From assembly GCA_001600355.1 (NCBI GenBank), contig BCJU01000007.1, forward strand, positions 124,001 to 188,000: a stretch of DNA of 64,000 bases, read 5' to 3'. Shown here in pieces: positions 34,028 to 43,935 of this stretch; position 1 is the first letter of the stretch; the number at the start of each line of letters is the position of its first letter. The notes under the pieces are model-generated. The model saw nothing but the letters and a program-made list of their open reading frames with translations, was not told where the DNA came from and did no database searches. The position numbers and the translations under genes are program-made. This stretch comes from Meira nashicola. Taxonomy: Eukaryota; Basidiomycota; Exobasidiomycetes; Exobasidiales; Brachybasidiaceae.

Positions 34028-34845
34028 CTCAATTTGGAAATATCGTCCATACGATACTCTGACGCTGTACTTCAATTGAGCAGTTCAAATCTAGCAATTC
34101 TCCATCTTGATCCGACCCTGCAAGGATGTTTAAATACTAATGTTCAATTACTCATCGGAACAAGTGTGCTGAATTTCATTCATCATCCTGAAGCAGGACG
34201 TATAGAGATGGAAATCTTGCAACACACATCTGACGAAAGAGCTAATAGCAAGGTGTTACGATGTATGATGAGAAGAATTGCATCAATGATTAGATATACC
34301 CAAACTTTTCTTAATCATTGTTCTTCGGCACAAATAAAAGACGACGATTATCAGTTGACCGACATTCGCTTAGAGCTCGTCGGAAATGGGGCGATGCTAT
34401 GTTTCTTTCACAGTGTCGAAGGTATAGCCAAGCAGTACGATAATGGAAATAGAAAATCTCAGCGGCCAGATTGTTGTGGGACAATGTTAAGTAGTTTAAA
34501 CGATCAACAGTTTCAAAAGCTTTTGCAACACATCTTTTCAAAAAAGATGGTCGAGCCTTCACCAAGTACGATGGAAAGGCATTGGAACGGCTTTCCGGAA
34601 TAGTTCTTCCAGATTCTGTCAAATGTTTCACGATCGAATGTTCTATTTTCCTGGCCGCCGCCAAGAATATTTGATTCAATGCAATATTACCAAAATAAAT
34701 CCCATTCAGACGTATACATAGCTGGCAATTATTCTGCAGATGACTTTGCACGTCCAACATACCAGTCAACGTTCCAAGAAAATTCATTGGCAAGACCTGA
34801 AGCATTAACTTCATGTAAAGGAAGGCATCCTCATCATTCAAAGTA
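34028..34845 (+). pseudogene. PAS-domain regulator fragment
   Basis: The frame contains a PAS-like fold: SNLAILHLDPTLQGCLNTNV, LIGTSVLNFIHHPEAGRIEM, then VLRCMMRRIA and LTDIRLELVGNGAMLCFFHS. This is the arrangement seen in basidiomycete and early-diverging fungal PAS regulators, where such a domain precedes a GATA-type finger. A stop occurs at 34602. A neighbouring frame continues with protein-like codons, and no zinc finger is seen downstream. No ATG precedes the domain in frame. I take it as a truncated gene with at least one frameshift. Regulation by light or redox, as in other PAS factors, cannot be inferred. Confidence 0.5.
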
Positions 34846-35747
34846 CTCATAGACGGTTTGGACATCGATCTGGAAGCAGTAATAATCCGTAAGCAGCGAA
34901 GCAAAGTCGTTCTGCCAAATCTGTATTCAAACGGGCACGTCTGTTCTTTGACTAGTCAGGTCTTACCTTTGCATAGGTGTGCTCCGCGTCCTTGCAGGGT
35001 CTTGCCGTACGGTCGAGGGAGTGTTCTATTACGCATGTTCTCGGCTTGCAAAAATATGTGTGCATACTTTCCGTTCAATTCAAGAAGACCGGAAGCGGAA
35101 TGAATGCTTCAAAATATCCATCTCCCTCCCCCCATCTTGAGTCTCTCGGCAGTGAATTTTGAACATATGAATATAAGTGACATTCTTTACTTCATAAACA
35201 TCAGAAATTGTTTCACACGTGGTAGGATACACATAATGGAAGATATTGTAGAAACACCGAACAAATGGTCTAGACAATAGATTTATGGTACAAAATACAC
35301 ATGACTTAATTTGATCTTTGTAAAGATTTATTTGTCAAAAAAATAAAGAATTTAAAGCCATCTATACGACAATAAATGTGAACACTTCGGCACATTTGCA
35401 TAGACAATCTTTTGAATTTTTTCTCCCTTGTCCTCCAATCCATTTATTCCATTAAAAGAGTTGCACGTAAACTTTATTCAAGATCTTCTCCTCTATAATT
35501 AAGCTCTTCACTTCATATGCTAACCAACATAAGTCATTAAGAGAAATATTGAATTGCTCTATGTGTATAGACTTGGCTTCTTTTCCATTTTCATAAAATA
35601 TTGACACAATATTTGTTGAACAAAGCAGGGCAAATGAACAAAATCTACTTTCTGAAGCCCAAGTCTCTGATGACGAGATACATACTATCACAACATTTCG
35701 TGATCTGACAAAGACGATCAGAGTTTTAACAGTAACTACTCGAACGA
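34846..35747. other. no supported gene
   Basis: Short frames only. A minus-strand frame at 35452-35838 (128 codons, Val/Ser/Phe-rich) spans into the duplicated segment and is probably not coding. Confidence 0.35.
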
Positions 35748-36991
35748 ACACTCTAAGTGACGGTATGAATGTAGAAATGCTGAATGGAAATAGTCTGTAT
35801 ACCGTAAATGAAACGTTACAGGACTGGTAGGAACGCACTTGACCCTAGATCTCACTAAATTGCGCCAGATTAATCACGGAAGATTATTCTTTCCCGTCGC
35901 GTTGCCCCTCTTATTATATCGATCTTGAAACAAGGAAGAAAGATGAATGTAAGATGCATCACACCAATGTAGTAGAACGAAGGAGAGCCATTGTAGGCTA
36001 TTTTGGGAAACAAGGGTGTTCGAAGAGAAGTCCAATTCTGACCGCGTGGGACAAAAGGAAAAAAGCCAGAACAAAGGGAATCATGTTATTTTTTCTTCCG
36101 AGGAAATTCTGGCAAGAATTGTCGAGAGAGAATAATTGCGACAACCGGATGGTAGAATAAAGATGCTTCGCGACAAGATTCAACATTTGTGAAGCAAAGC
36201 ATTGCTTTTGTTGCATTGCAATCTATCAATAGAAACGATCCGGCTGTATGAAAAGAGCAAAGGTAAGCTGTTCAGGTTTTTTTTCTGTTCCCATCCTCAC
36301 TTTCATCCGTGCAAGAGAGCTACACAGAATCTCACAGAACGAAAATTTCCTCAGTGTGGCTATTGAAGCGTGAGTCTGACCCCAGGTCGTTGATCAAAAA
36401 TGGATGTTTTGGAAATGGAGACCGTGCATTCCATTGATGAATCTCTCAACAACTTTTAAGCCGATACAAGTAGCAAAGTTATGCAACATTCAGAAAAGGA
36501 ACTTGCCGAAAGTGATAAGAGGGTTGCATCCCGACCTCACAGGCTAGGGTATGATCCTGTGACACATGGATCGGACTTGTCTCATAAAAAGTGTGGAAAG
36601 AGCTAGAAGCAATCAATTCAGAGTCAAAAAGACGAAGTTTGAATAACATCACCAGCAAATCCGATGAAGGTGACCATAGGACGCTCTCAGATCCATCAAC
36701 TTTGATTGTGCTCCCCCAAAAGATCCTATCTATGATCTTAAAATTCTTATTGGTAGGGTATTTTCCGCATTTGCAAGACTTTCGCGCGCATCTTTCGGAC
36801 AAACTTCCAAGGTGGCATTATTAGAAGAGTCAGAAGCACGAGCTTTACTTTCTAAAAATGAGCAACTCCAACACACCTTCTTTAGCACGCTTTCAGTACC
36901 CACTCAGAAATTTGTTTCCAGCGTTCTTGCGGGTAACCTCCAGCATTGTGCGGGGATCGAGTTACGAGACCCACGAGAGTCTTATTCTATT
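35748..36991 (+). pseudogene. GIY-YIG gene, copy C: duplicated 5' part only
   Basis: This segment repeats 10784-12075 in the same orientation. The gene part starts ATGGATGTTTTGGAAATGGAG at about 36401, equivalent to the copy B start, but soon has a stop (TTTTAAGCC near 36459) and frameshifts. The NAFARLS-equivalent region survives as CRIVKT-free fragments such as LLEESEARALLSKNEQLQHT and FFSTLSVPTQKFVSSVLAGN. Homology ends at RDPRES, the residues immediately before the GIY-YIG core, where the sequence becomes unrelated. The TATA-like box is changed to tatgaaaag. It is a truncated, dead duplicate. Confidence 0.8.
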
Positions 36992-37646
36992 TCGTTAATG
37001 TTCATAATGTGCGTATCAATTTTATTTCTATAAACTGATTCGTGCCTCCTTCACATAAGGCTCACAAAAAAAATTTAAAAGCTTGTAAGAAGAGACGTCT
37101 TTGCCATTACATTTTAGACTTAATGTCGTATTGCAACTCAGAGACATAAACTGGATCGATGGAACTTCAAAAACGACATCACCTCAAAAATTATGATCGT
37201 TTGATTGGTGATGTCCTTCTCATTTCGGACGCTGATATCATGGTCAATTTGTGTAAAAAATTACTGCGCAGCGCCTATATTCAATGCTCACTCTATTCCT
37301 TCTTAAGCTCAGAATATGTCGCACGACACCACAAAACAAATACATGCACCAGTGCTAGCGTGCTCCAAAACTGGGTGCCCTCCCCCGCAAACGGCATTCG
37401 AGCACTAGTACTCTACACAGTCGGTTGTTTTATCCGAATTAAGAAGATATTACTCGATGATTTTAATTCGAAAGTTAGATCCTTTTTCAGAAAATGATAT
37501 ATAATCATTAGAATTAGTGAGATACACAAGTATGATATTTGATACTTAGACAAATCAAATCCCCTTTAGCAGTTTACGACTACTAAGATAGATGATTATG
37601 TCGGCTTCGTGATCAAGCAAATACGAATTTCACATGCTCATCTACC
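36992..37646. other. no supported gene
   Basis: A plus-strand frame of 112 codons (37159-37497, starting MELQKRHHLKNYDRLIGD) has no recognisable domain. Otherwise nothing is supported. Confidence 0.35.
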
Positions 37647-37668
37647 TTTTTTTTTTTTTTTTTTTTTT
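37647..37668. repeat. 22-nt poly(T) tract (poly(A) on the minus strand)
   Basis: Twenty-two consecutive T residues. On the minus strand this is a poly(A) run starting about 10 bp after the apparent final stop of the hydrolase relic, in the position where a poly(A) tail would be. The relic still shows introns, so it is not a simple retrocopy. Confidence 0.9.
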
Positions 37669-37677
37669 GATAAAATT

Positions 37678-39007
37678 TCAACCCTTGCCACTCTTCATTC
37701 GAATTTTAGTTTGAAGAGCTCTGCGATCCCAAGCAAATTGGATAAAATCAAATGCCTCTAAATGCACCTTATCAATCATCTTCGATTTCTCTACGGGTCA
37801 TTTTGGATCGAGTTCGGTCAACGTCTCGATCCCATAAATGACCGACGCTCTCGATAGAAACAAAACGTGTGTGTTGGGGCCCATTACATCTTTCGTCACT
37901 TGAGATTCGGCTGTCATGCTGCTTTGCAATGAAGCGCATACCTTCATCATGTAAATTATCCAATTGTCCACTCGCAAACCAAATGCTTGTATCTTGGAAG
38001 GGATTAGGGGCTGCGTTAGTATATGAGCTTAAACCGGCCTGTAGTTCGTTCGGTACTGCAGTCTACAGCATGAGATCTTCCTTGATAAGTTTCGAAAAAG
38101 TCAAGGTCATTATGTTGCCAGCAACAAGATTATTCCTGCTAACGGCAGAGCGTATTCTCTTGATTTTGAGCCAAGTCTAGATTTGTTCAGCTTTTGACTG
38201 ATTAAGCATTTCAATGCTGGGCGATGGTCGTTGCCTACCCTCTACGGTCAAGTCTACTGAGGGGTAGAAACCGACCAAGGCGAGAATATGAGCGGATGGC
38301 AAAGATGCCAAGCCAGACAGAGCCAAAAAGCCTCCGGAACTGAATCCTGACAAAGGTAGCTTTGTCAGGTCAAACTCGGTCTTGTGAGAGTATACCCATC
38401 GAAGAGTCTACGAAAGCGCGAAAAGACAGGTTTAGCATCCATATTTTACTTCTTGCTGAGCCTCTCAGCCTGGCAGACGTTTTAATCACTCACATCTTCT
38501 GCGTGTAGAATGCAAGCAGGATATGGTCTCATTGGAGACTTGCTATAATCAACGTCAATAATTACGGCGTTGAGGCGTTTACAGGCTTTAATGCAGTAAT
38601 CAGCATCTTTGCCGTGCCATGGAACAACTGTTCGAAGAAATTAAGAAATCAAAACATTTTAAGGCCAGAATAATTTCGAAAGTGTTATATTTCTACTTAC
38701 TATAAGCCAATCCGTGCCAATTTAAGACAATTGGGAGGTTCTTTACACCTTTTGCCTCGTCGCGGCGATCAATGTGCGCTAAAATCGAATGTCCATCTTC
38801 CCTTGTAGGAATTCGCACCTTCTCGATTGTGACGCCTTGCTTGCGACCTGAGCTTTGAATATTTCTGAAAAATGATCGACTATGAGCCAGCCAAGCAGCA
38901 AGACGAAGGACGGACAGGATTGTGTAAAGTAATGCACATATCGCAAGACTGTGCCTCATTTTCGGCCTACACTGGAGCCAAAATTCTGGAGCTGGAGGTA
39001 ATGTCAT
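37678..39007 (-). pseudogene. alpha/beta hydrolase (lipase/esterase type), disabled
   Basis: Exon 1 (39007-38698) encodes a membrane-anchor-like N-terminus (SLAICALLYTILSVLRLAAW) and the strand PIVLNWHGLAYS with the HG oxyanion motif. Exon 2 (about 38630-38490) encodes WHGKDADYCIKACKRLNAVI and DYSKSPMRPYPACI. Exon 3 has the nucleophile elbow GFSSGGFLALSG, and later codons contain SGQLDNLHDEGMRF and SVGHLWDRD around the catalytic Asp and His. TAG stops interrupt the frame after AEQI and after DLML, and a frameshift separates RREIEDD from the family-typical tail AFDFIQFAWDRR. The two TAGs would be CAG with one C-to-T change each. The gene was probably a secreted or ER-membrane esterase and is now inactive. 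Confidence 0.75.
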
Positions 39008-40211
39008 CTTTGCGTAGGGTACAAAGACCTCCGATTTGATAAGAACAGTGAGTGCTATTCATACGTGAGACCAAAACCATGTCTTCAACGGAGAAGAATT
39101 GGTTGTATTGAGTGTCCGCTTGGATTATTCGCTTTGAATTGAGTTTCGATAATTGAAATTTCGAAAAACAAATTTGCCTGTAAACAGCTGAATGCTCGTT
39201 ATCTGCTAGACCAGAAGAACTGATTGTATTGAGTATTCGCTAAGCATGTCGCTTCGAAGCATTCAGAATTCAGTTTTCAGTATCCAACGCTTTTGAAGAA
39301 TTTATACTTTCTAAATTATAACTATTGCCGTGGATTTCAAGAGCGATGCAGATTTAAAAAATCGAAATTCGATAGCGGAATGTAAAATTTGCCGGAAAGA
39401 TTGTCGGATTTTGGGATCTATTCAAAGCGAGACCAAGGCAGATATGTATGCGATGCCGGCAGGCTCTACAATGTGCTAGATTCTGTTATGGAAAGCAGGT
39501 CTCTAAAGATATGCTAAACATAAAATCCTCTTGAAAGAGCTTGAGAAGCCAAACATTAGGAGAAACAGCCCGCTTTATCTTTTCGATTACTTCGTAGGCT
39601 TCTCGACTGTATGACGCGCGGCAGACTTTATATCAATCGATGATCTCCTTTATAAGATATCGATTCTTTTATACCCGTAACTTATCTCTAATATATATAC
39701 TAGCCTACAGGTCGTAAAAGAAAAATATGTACATATGTATGCTATAAGCTAAAAAATAGCCGCTAATATCTGGTGGTGTGTTTATCGAGGAACGAAAATT
39801 TACTTGCTGTAATCCGTTCTCCTTATCTTGTCTATCAGATTGCACTCTTGTACACCCCTGAAGATGGAAAAACTGAAAGGTATCGAAACTGGAGAGAAGA
39901 TACTTACTCATCAGAGCGCAATCATTGCAACCCCACCCTTCCGCTTTCCGACTAAATTAAGATTATTTTTATTTTGTTTTTCAGCGTTTACGTAGTAGGC
40001 TTCTTACAGAAGGCATAATTTCTAATCCAGCTGATTAAAGATACTGTCTCTTGCTTTTTGATCTACCTAATCAGTTTCTCTCATCTATTATATTGTTTCA
40101 GAAGTTGCGCAACGGCAGAATTAAAGGTAATAACGAACACTTACAAAAAAAGCGAATGACAAAAGTTTCAAGTCTGATATTTTAGATGTGTCTGGCCAAA
40201 AATTTACACTC
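39008..40211. other. no supported gene
   Basis: Short frames only. A pair of imperfect repeats (ggagaagaattggttgtattgagtgtccgct-like and agaagaactgattgtattgagtattcgct-like sequences) lies at about 39090-39250. Confidence 0.35.
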
Positions 40212-40735
40212 TTATTCAACAAGTAGCACGAACCTCTCGCCGTTGACGCCTTGCTTGCTCTCACGCCATGCTCGTGAAGTCGCAGAAAGACCTCCCTCAA
40301 CAATACGTGCCGGTGGAGCTGGCTTCCATCGTTACTCTTTGAGAAGGTAAGGCAAGAGCTCAGTAAAGAGTGGCTCACCAATCTCCGATTTCTCAGAAAA
40401 TATCTGAAATGCTGCAAGTTTGCCAGTTTCAACATTTATGAAAATTTCCGTTGCTTCTGGCCAGGGTAGAGAGGTGGCCAATCGACATTTGTTTTGCTCC
40501 GAGGAGAACGCAGAGAGTATGCTGGCAGAATTTGTAAGTGTACTACCTTTGCTGATACAATCCACGCCCAGGCGTAATGACCTGTTATCGCTCTTTACAC
40601 TTGCGATGACTTCATTCAAAAGGTCATTGTCAGTTCGATCGTAGACACGATGAGCGCCCAGTTTCCTCAACATTGAATTGTGTTGAACACTGGCGACAAA
40701 GTAAATTGTAAAGCCCATAAATGCAGCAAGCTAAA
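40212..40735 (-). pseudogene. C-terminal half of an MDR (zinc-type alcohol dehydrogenase-like) oxidoreductase
   Basis: The minus strand starts mid-fold at FTIYFVASVQHNSMLRKLGA, the end of the Rossmann strand-turn region. It continues with HRVYDRTDNDLLNEVIASVK, GVDCISKGSTL, FSEKSEIGEPLFTELLPYLL and KE, then a TAA, after which the same frame carries the family's usual ending (WKPAPPARIVEGGLSATSRA, GERFVLLVE, stop at 40212). The N-terminal catalytic domain and the GxGxxG loop are missing. MDR enzymes use NAD(P)H to reduce quinones or alkenes; this piece cannot do so. It ends about 75 bp from a galactokinase fragment with telomere-like sequence between. Confidence 0.75.
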
Positions 40736-40810
40736 CTGTGGCAACGCCTATGGCAGAAGACGCTCAGTAGATCAGAAAAGCTTGATCCTTATACTTACTT
40801 CTCAGCTCAA

Positions 40811-40827
40811 AACCCTGACCCTAACCC
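40811..40827. repeat. short interstitial telomere-like sequence
   Basis: The plus strand reads aaccctgaccctaaccc, two to three CCCTAA-like units. On the minus strand it starts right after the galactokinase codons TTTGACCCTCAGCTT, so it sits at the break between two gene fragments. Too short to be firm. Confidence 0.5.
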
Positions 40828-41229
40828 AAGCTGAGGGTCAAAAGAGGTATGTAAAGCGCTGCCGGTAACACCAAAGATCGAAGCTGCTTGATCCATACCT
40901 CCCGAATTTCCGCCCACGAAACGCTCTGATTCGATTGCAACTTATGACATTTCATGTCTTCCGAACAAACAACGTGCTTGGAATGCTTCTAAAACTACGA
41001 TTGTACTACACGTTGTCATCGCAGCACTACTGCTCAAACTACTCTCTGGAGAGATTGTGCCGTCAACTAAGACGTCGATTCGGGCAGGCCTTGTTTCTGC
41101 ATTTAAAACGCTGTTTGGTAAATGTGGATAAAGATCTCTGTATGCTACATCGAAATAATTTGCCCGACGAGCCCCAGCACTGTTTTCTCTGTCTAAGACA
41201 AGTGCAGAGGATAAGCGCGCAACAGACAC
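40828..41229 (-). pseudogene. galactokinase central fragment
   Basis: A single frame contains NYFDVAYRDLYPHLPN, then IDVLVDGTISPESSLSSSAA with the GHMP-kinase ATP-binding LSSSAA motif, then TTCSTIVVLEAF. An in-frame TAA lies at 40942. The same frame then gives VAIESERFVGGNSGGMDQAA, the galactokinase substrate/catalytic block, and GSALHTSFDPQL. Normal galactokinases have an N-terminal galactose-binding GALGRNLIGEH-like signature and a C-terminal GAGFGG-like loop; both are missing. It is a broken internal piece whose 3' edge ends in telomere-like DNA. The parent would phosphorylate galactose in the Leloir pathway. Confidence 0.8.
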
Positions 41230-41901
41230 TGATATATTTGAAAGTTGACGACATGCTACGGCGTATATAAAATTTTGAGCTTCAGATTTTCAGAAAGCCT
41301 TACATTCGATCAATCGACTCAAGGGAACAATCACCCTAGCAACAGAGTGGGGAAGCAGAGTGGTAAGATGTACTGTCTGTTATATCTCGAATCTTTTAAA
41401 TTTTTAGATTTAATAAATATTCACATTACATATGAGACACAACATGAATCCGTGAAGGCGCTTTGAAGGAGGAAATGAGCGATGGGCAATCGCTGTGAAT
41501 ACAAGGGTCATAAATCAAGTCGTGAAATGAACACTGCAAAGCAATCAAAGTACGAATTTCGCACCGTGCGCTTACAATTAATGTGAACAATCCATATGCG
41601 TTGTCATGACAATTCCCCAAATTAAGCTTGAAATGTCGGATTTAGGCAAATGACAAGATTCATGCATCCAACACCGTCTCACCAAGAGGGCATTAAATGA
41701 GAGAAAAGTATCAAAGTAGATCGAAAGGAAACAGGATAGGTATGATTGTGACAGCCCACGACTGAACATTGATGAAGGACGGTTGCCAGACAAACCTGCC
41801 GATTTCATGAAAATTTTTCATTTTGAAGACCATTTTTCCATGGGAGATGGAAAGGGTTTGCATGAAGTTGTTGAGAGTAGCCTGTGTGAATTACTTTCAC
41901 C
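41230..41901. other. no supported gene
   Basis: Short frames only, downstream of the long minus-strand ORF. No polymerase-like motifs (such as GDD or SG-x3-T) were seen here in any frame. Confidence 0.4.
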
Positions 41902-43935
41902 TTAGGTTCTGGTTGCGATGGATGCCCACTGACCGCGTATGGGGGTAATATCTGCGGGATCGCGAAGCGAGGCGATATCGCGTATGAAAGCAGGTGAAGA
42001 AACGCTGTTAGTAGCAAAAACACGAAGGCCATGCTCTCTCGCTACGCGCAGTCGATCCAGAGCGGATGCGCTTATTTCCACAGTTTCCATGCCCTCCCGA
42101 GAGATGATTGGGTAGATCCCTTCGCTGGCCAACTGTGGCGAGTATCCATGTGCAGGTTGCTCACCGATCAGTCCCAAACGTATCAAACGCATAATTGTAG
42201 ATGGGGTGGCACACAGTCTACCACCAACTAATTCAATGTCTGGCTTCCAAATCTCTTGCCACGGCAAAATGCAGCAGACTGAAGACTGAACCAAAAACGG
42301 TTGAATAAGTCGCAAGTGAGCGGGAAAGAGAGACTCTCTCAAGACCAGACCACTAAAAAGTTTCTCCCAGTCTAGCGAAGACGAGCACAAGCCAGTGAGA
42401 TAGAAGAATGACGGTGTGACGTGGAATTGGTGCCGAAGCAAGAAATCCCAGCCTGCTCCAGGTGCGGAGATTTTGGCCGATAACCATGCGACGGCTGCTC
42501 TGATTGCTTCAGGTGAAAGTGCCCAGGTGTTTCGCTCACATGACAGCAATGTTACATAATCATACACTTGGGACTGAACGGCCAAGGCACCTGCCAAAGT
42601 GGAAGCTAACGTAACAAGAGCATCACTAGCAGCAAGCTCACGATAACTTGTCTCGATAGTAGTCTGCTCGACTTCGCCTCCGAACCAATCGACTGTGTGT
42701 AACGGTCGCGGAAGCGAGATATGGGCACCTGTGTGATACAATGTCGGCCACATCATTGCGATCTGTAATGCTTCGTTGGCCTGTTGCTGTAATGCGTATC
42801 TCTGCACGTACGATTCAATATGTCCCAAGATTTTGCTGGGTTTTCCGAAGAAATCTGGCTCGCGTTGAGACGAATATGCGTCGCAGTCGCAAAGACACGT
42901 CGTGCCATTCCCGCCGCTGTTGAGAGAGTAACGACTGAACATCGTGACTGCTGATGTTCCACCGTCTTCAGTGATCGCCGCAAAGATCGGCGCCTTGTCA
43001 AAGCAACAGTAGGCCCAGAATTCTTGATACTCGTTCGAACCCCCTAGCACGTTGACCATCTCACGCCCTGAATTGAGCAATTGTGCTGGCCATCCGTTTT
43101 GCGAAGCGATATTTACCACCACATTTGTGGACGTCAGTGGGACACGAGAAGCGGCGACACCTTCAAGGCAAGCAGCTACCGAATCGAAGTACAGCAAATA
43201 CGCCTTCAAGAGCAAAGCAATATGATTGTCCCCGGTCGCTGCGCCGAGGACTCGTTGCAGCAAAATCGTTTGCGCATCTCGGTCATTACTCAGCTGGAAC
43301 ATGTGAGCCCAGGTCTTTGTGGTTTGAATATCTGGATAAGTGCTAGACATCCGACTTGATAGTGCCCTACTCAAATTGGCCGGATACATTGCACCAGAAC
43401 TTCGCACAGGAATTGACTTCAACGGAGTGTTGGCATCATAAAAAAGCGGATAGCCGATTGAATCTCCCAGACCTTGCGGGGGCAGACCAGTGATCGGCAT
43501 GTTCTTGCCATCAGTCACAAGGAGCGAGACAGGAAAACGCAAGGCGTATTTCGCGTTCGATGGATCGGATGCTGGCAACGCTACTACAGTCAAATCGGAA
43601 GCGGCCATTTCTGCAAATCGTGCCGTCGAGAATCGAGTAAATGTGGGGAACGTAGGGCGTCTTGCACTGGTTCGCGGAAGCGAAATCTCTGCAAAGTTCG
43701 ACAAATGAACCGCACTAACCGATTCAGCGATGACGAATTGCAGATCATTTCGGGTCTTGAGCGTCCGCGAACCAACGAGGCTGCGATGCAGTATGTCTGT
43801 ATTCTTTGGACGATTGGCTGGGAAATCATCGAACGACAAAGGCTTGTTCTGGGTGATGACTTCATTCACATCACGTTCCGCCGCTTGTCTGTCATCAAGG
43901 TTCACATTGCTCGCGGCCACGCTCCCTTCGAGCAT
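41902..43935 (-). CDS. long intronless ORF, possible endogenised dsRNA mycovirus capsid (677 aa)
   Basis: An uninterrupted frame of 677 codons, twice as long as any other single exon in the window, in sequence that looks richer in G and C than its surroundings. The length is close to totivirus-type coat proteins (about 650-780 aa). It is rich in Ala, Leu and Ser, with no catalytic, signal or membrane motifs and helix-loop features such as AHMFQLSNDRDAQTILL, NEALQIAMMWPTLYHTGAHI and a late SSPAFIRDIASLRDP. Fungal genomes are known to carry inherited totivirus-like capsid genes. The identification rests on length, isolation, absence of introns and general appearance, not on a proven alignment. 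No partner RNA polymerase is nearby. Start taken at 43935 (MLEGSVAASN). The frame is fully open, so it may be under selection or recent. Alternative: an unrelated lineage-specific fungal gene. Confidence 0.4.
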   Translation of the reverse strand: MLEGSVAASNVNLDDRQAAERDVNEVITQNKPLSFDDFPANRPKNTDILHRSLVGSRTLKTRNDLQFVIAESVSAVHLSNFAEISLPRTSARRPTFPTFTRFSTARFAEMAASDLTVVALPASDPSNAKYALRFPVSLLVTDGKNMPITGLPPQGLGDSIGYPLFYDANTPLKSIPVRSSGAMYPANLSRALSSRMSSTYPDIQTTKTWAHMFQLSNDRDAQTILLQRVLGAATGDNHIALLLKAYLLYFDSVAACLEGVAASRVPLTSTNVVVNIASQNGWPAQLLNSGREMVNVLGGSNEYQEFWAYCCFDKAPIFAAITEDGGTSAVTMFSRYSLNSGGNGTTCLCDCDAYSSQREPDFFGKPSKILGHIESYVQRYALQQQANEALQIAMMWPTLYHTGAHISLPRPLHTVDWFGGEVEQTTIETSYRELAASDALVTLASTLAGALAVQSQVYDYVTLLSCERNTWALSPEAIRAAVAWLSAKISAPGAGWDFLLRHQFHVTPSFFYLTGLCSSSLDWEKLFSGLVLRESLFPAHLRLIQPFLVQSSVCCILPWQEIWKPDIELVGGRLCATPSTIMRLIRLGLIGEQPAHGYSPQLASEGIYPIISREGMETVEISASALDRLRVAREHGLRVFATNSVSSPAFIRDIASLRDPADITPIRGQWASIATRT

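Noticed and set aside
34311..34904. 197-codon minus-strand ORF over the PAS fragment
   Set aside because: The plus strand gives a recognisable PAS domain across the same bases; the antisense frame has no recognisable content.
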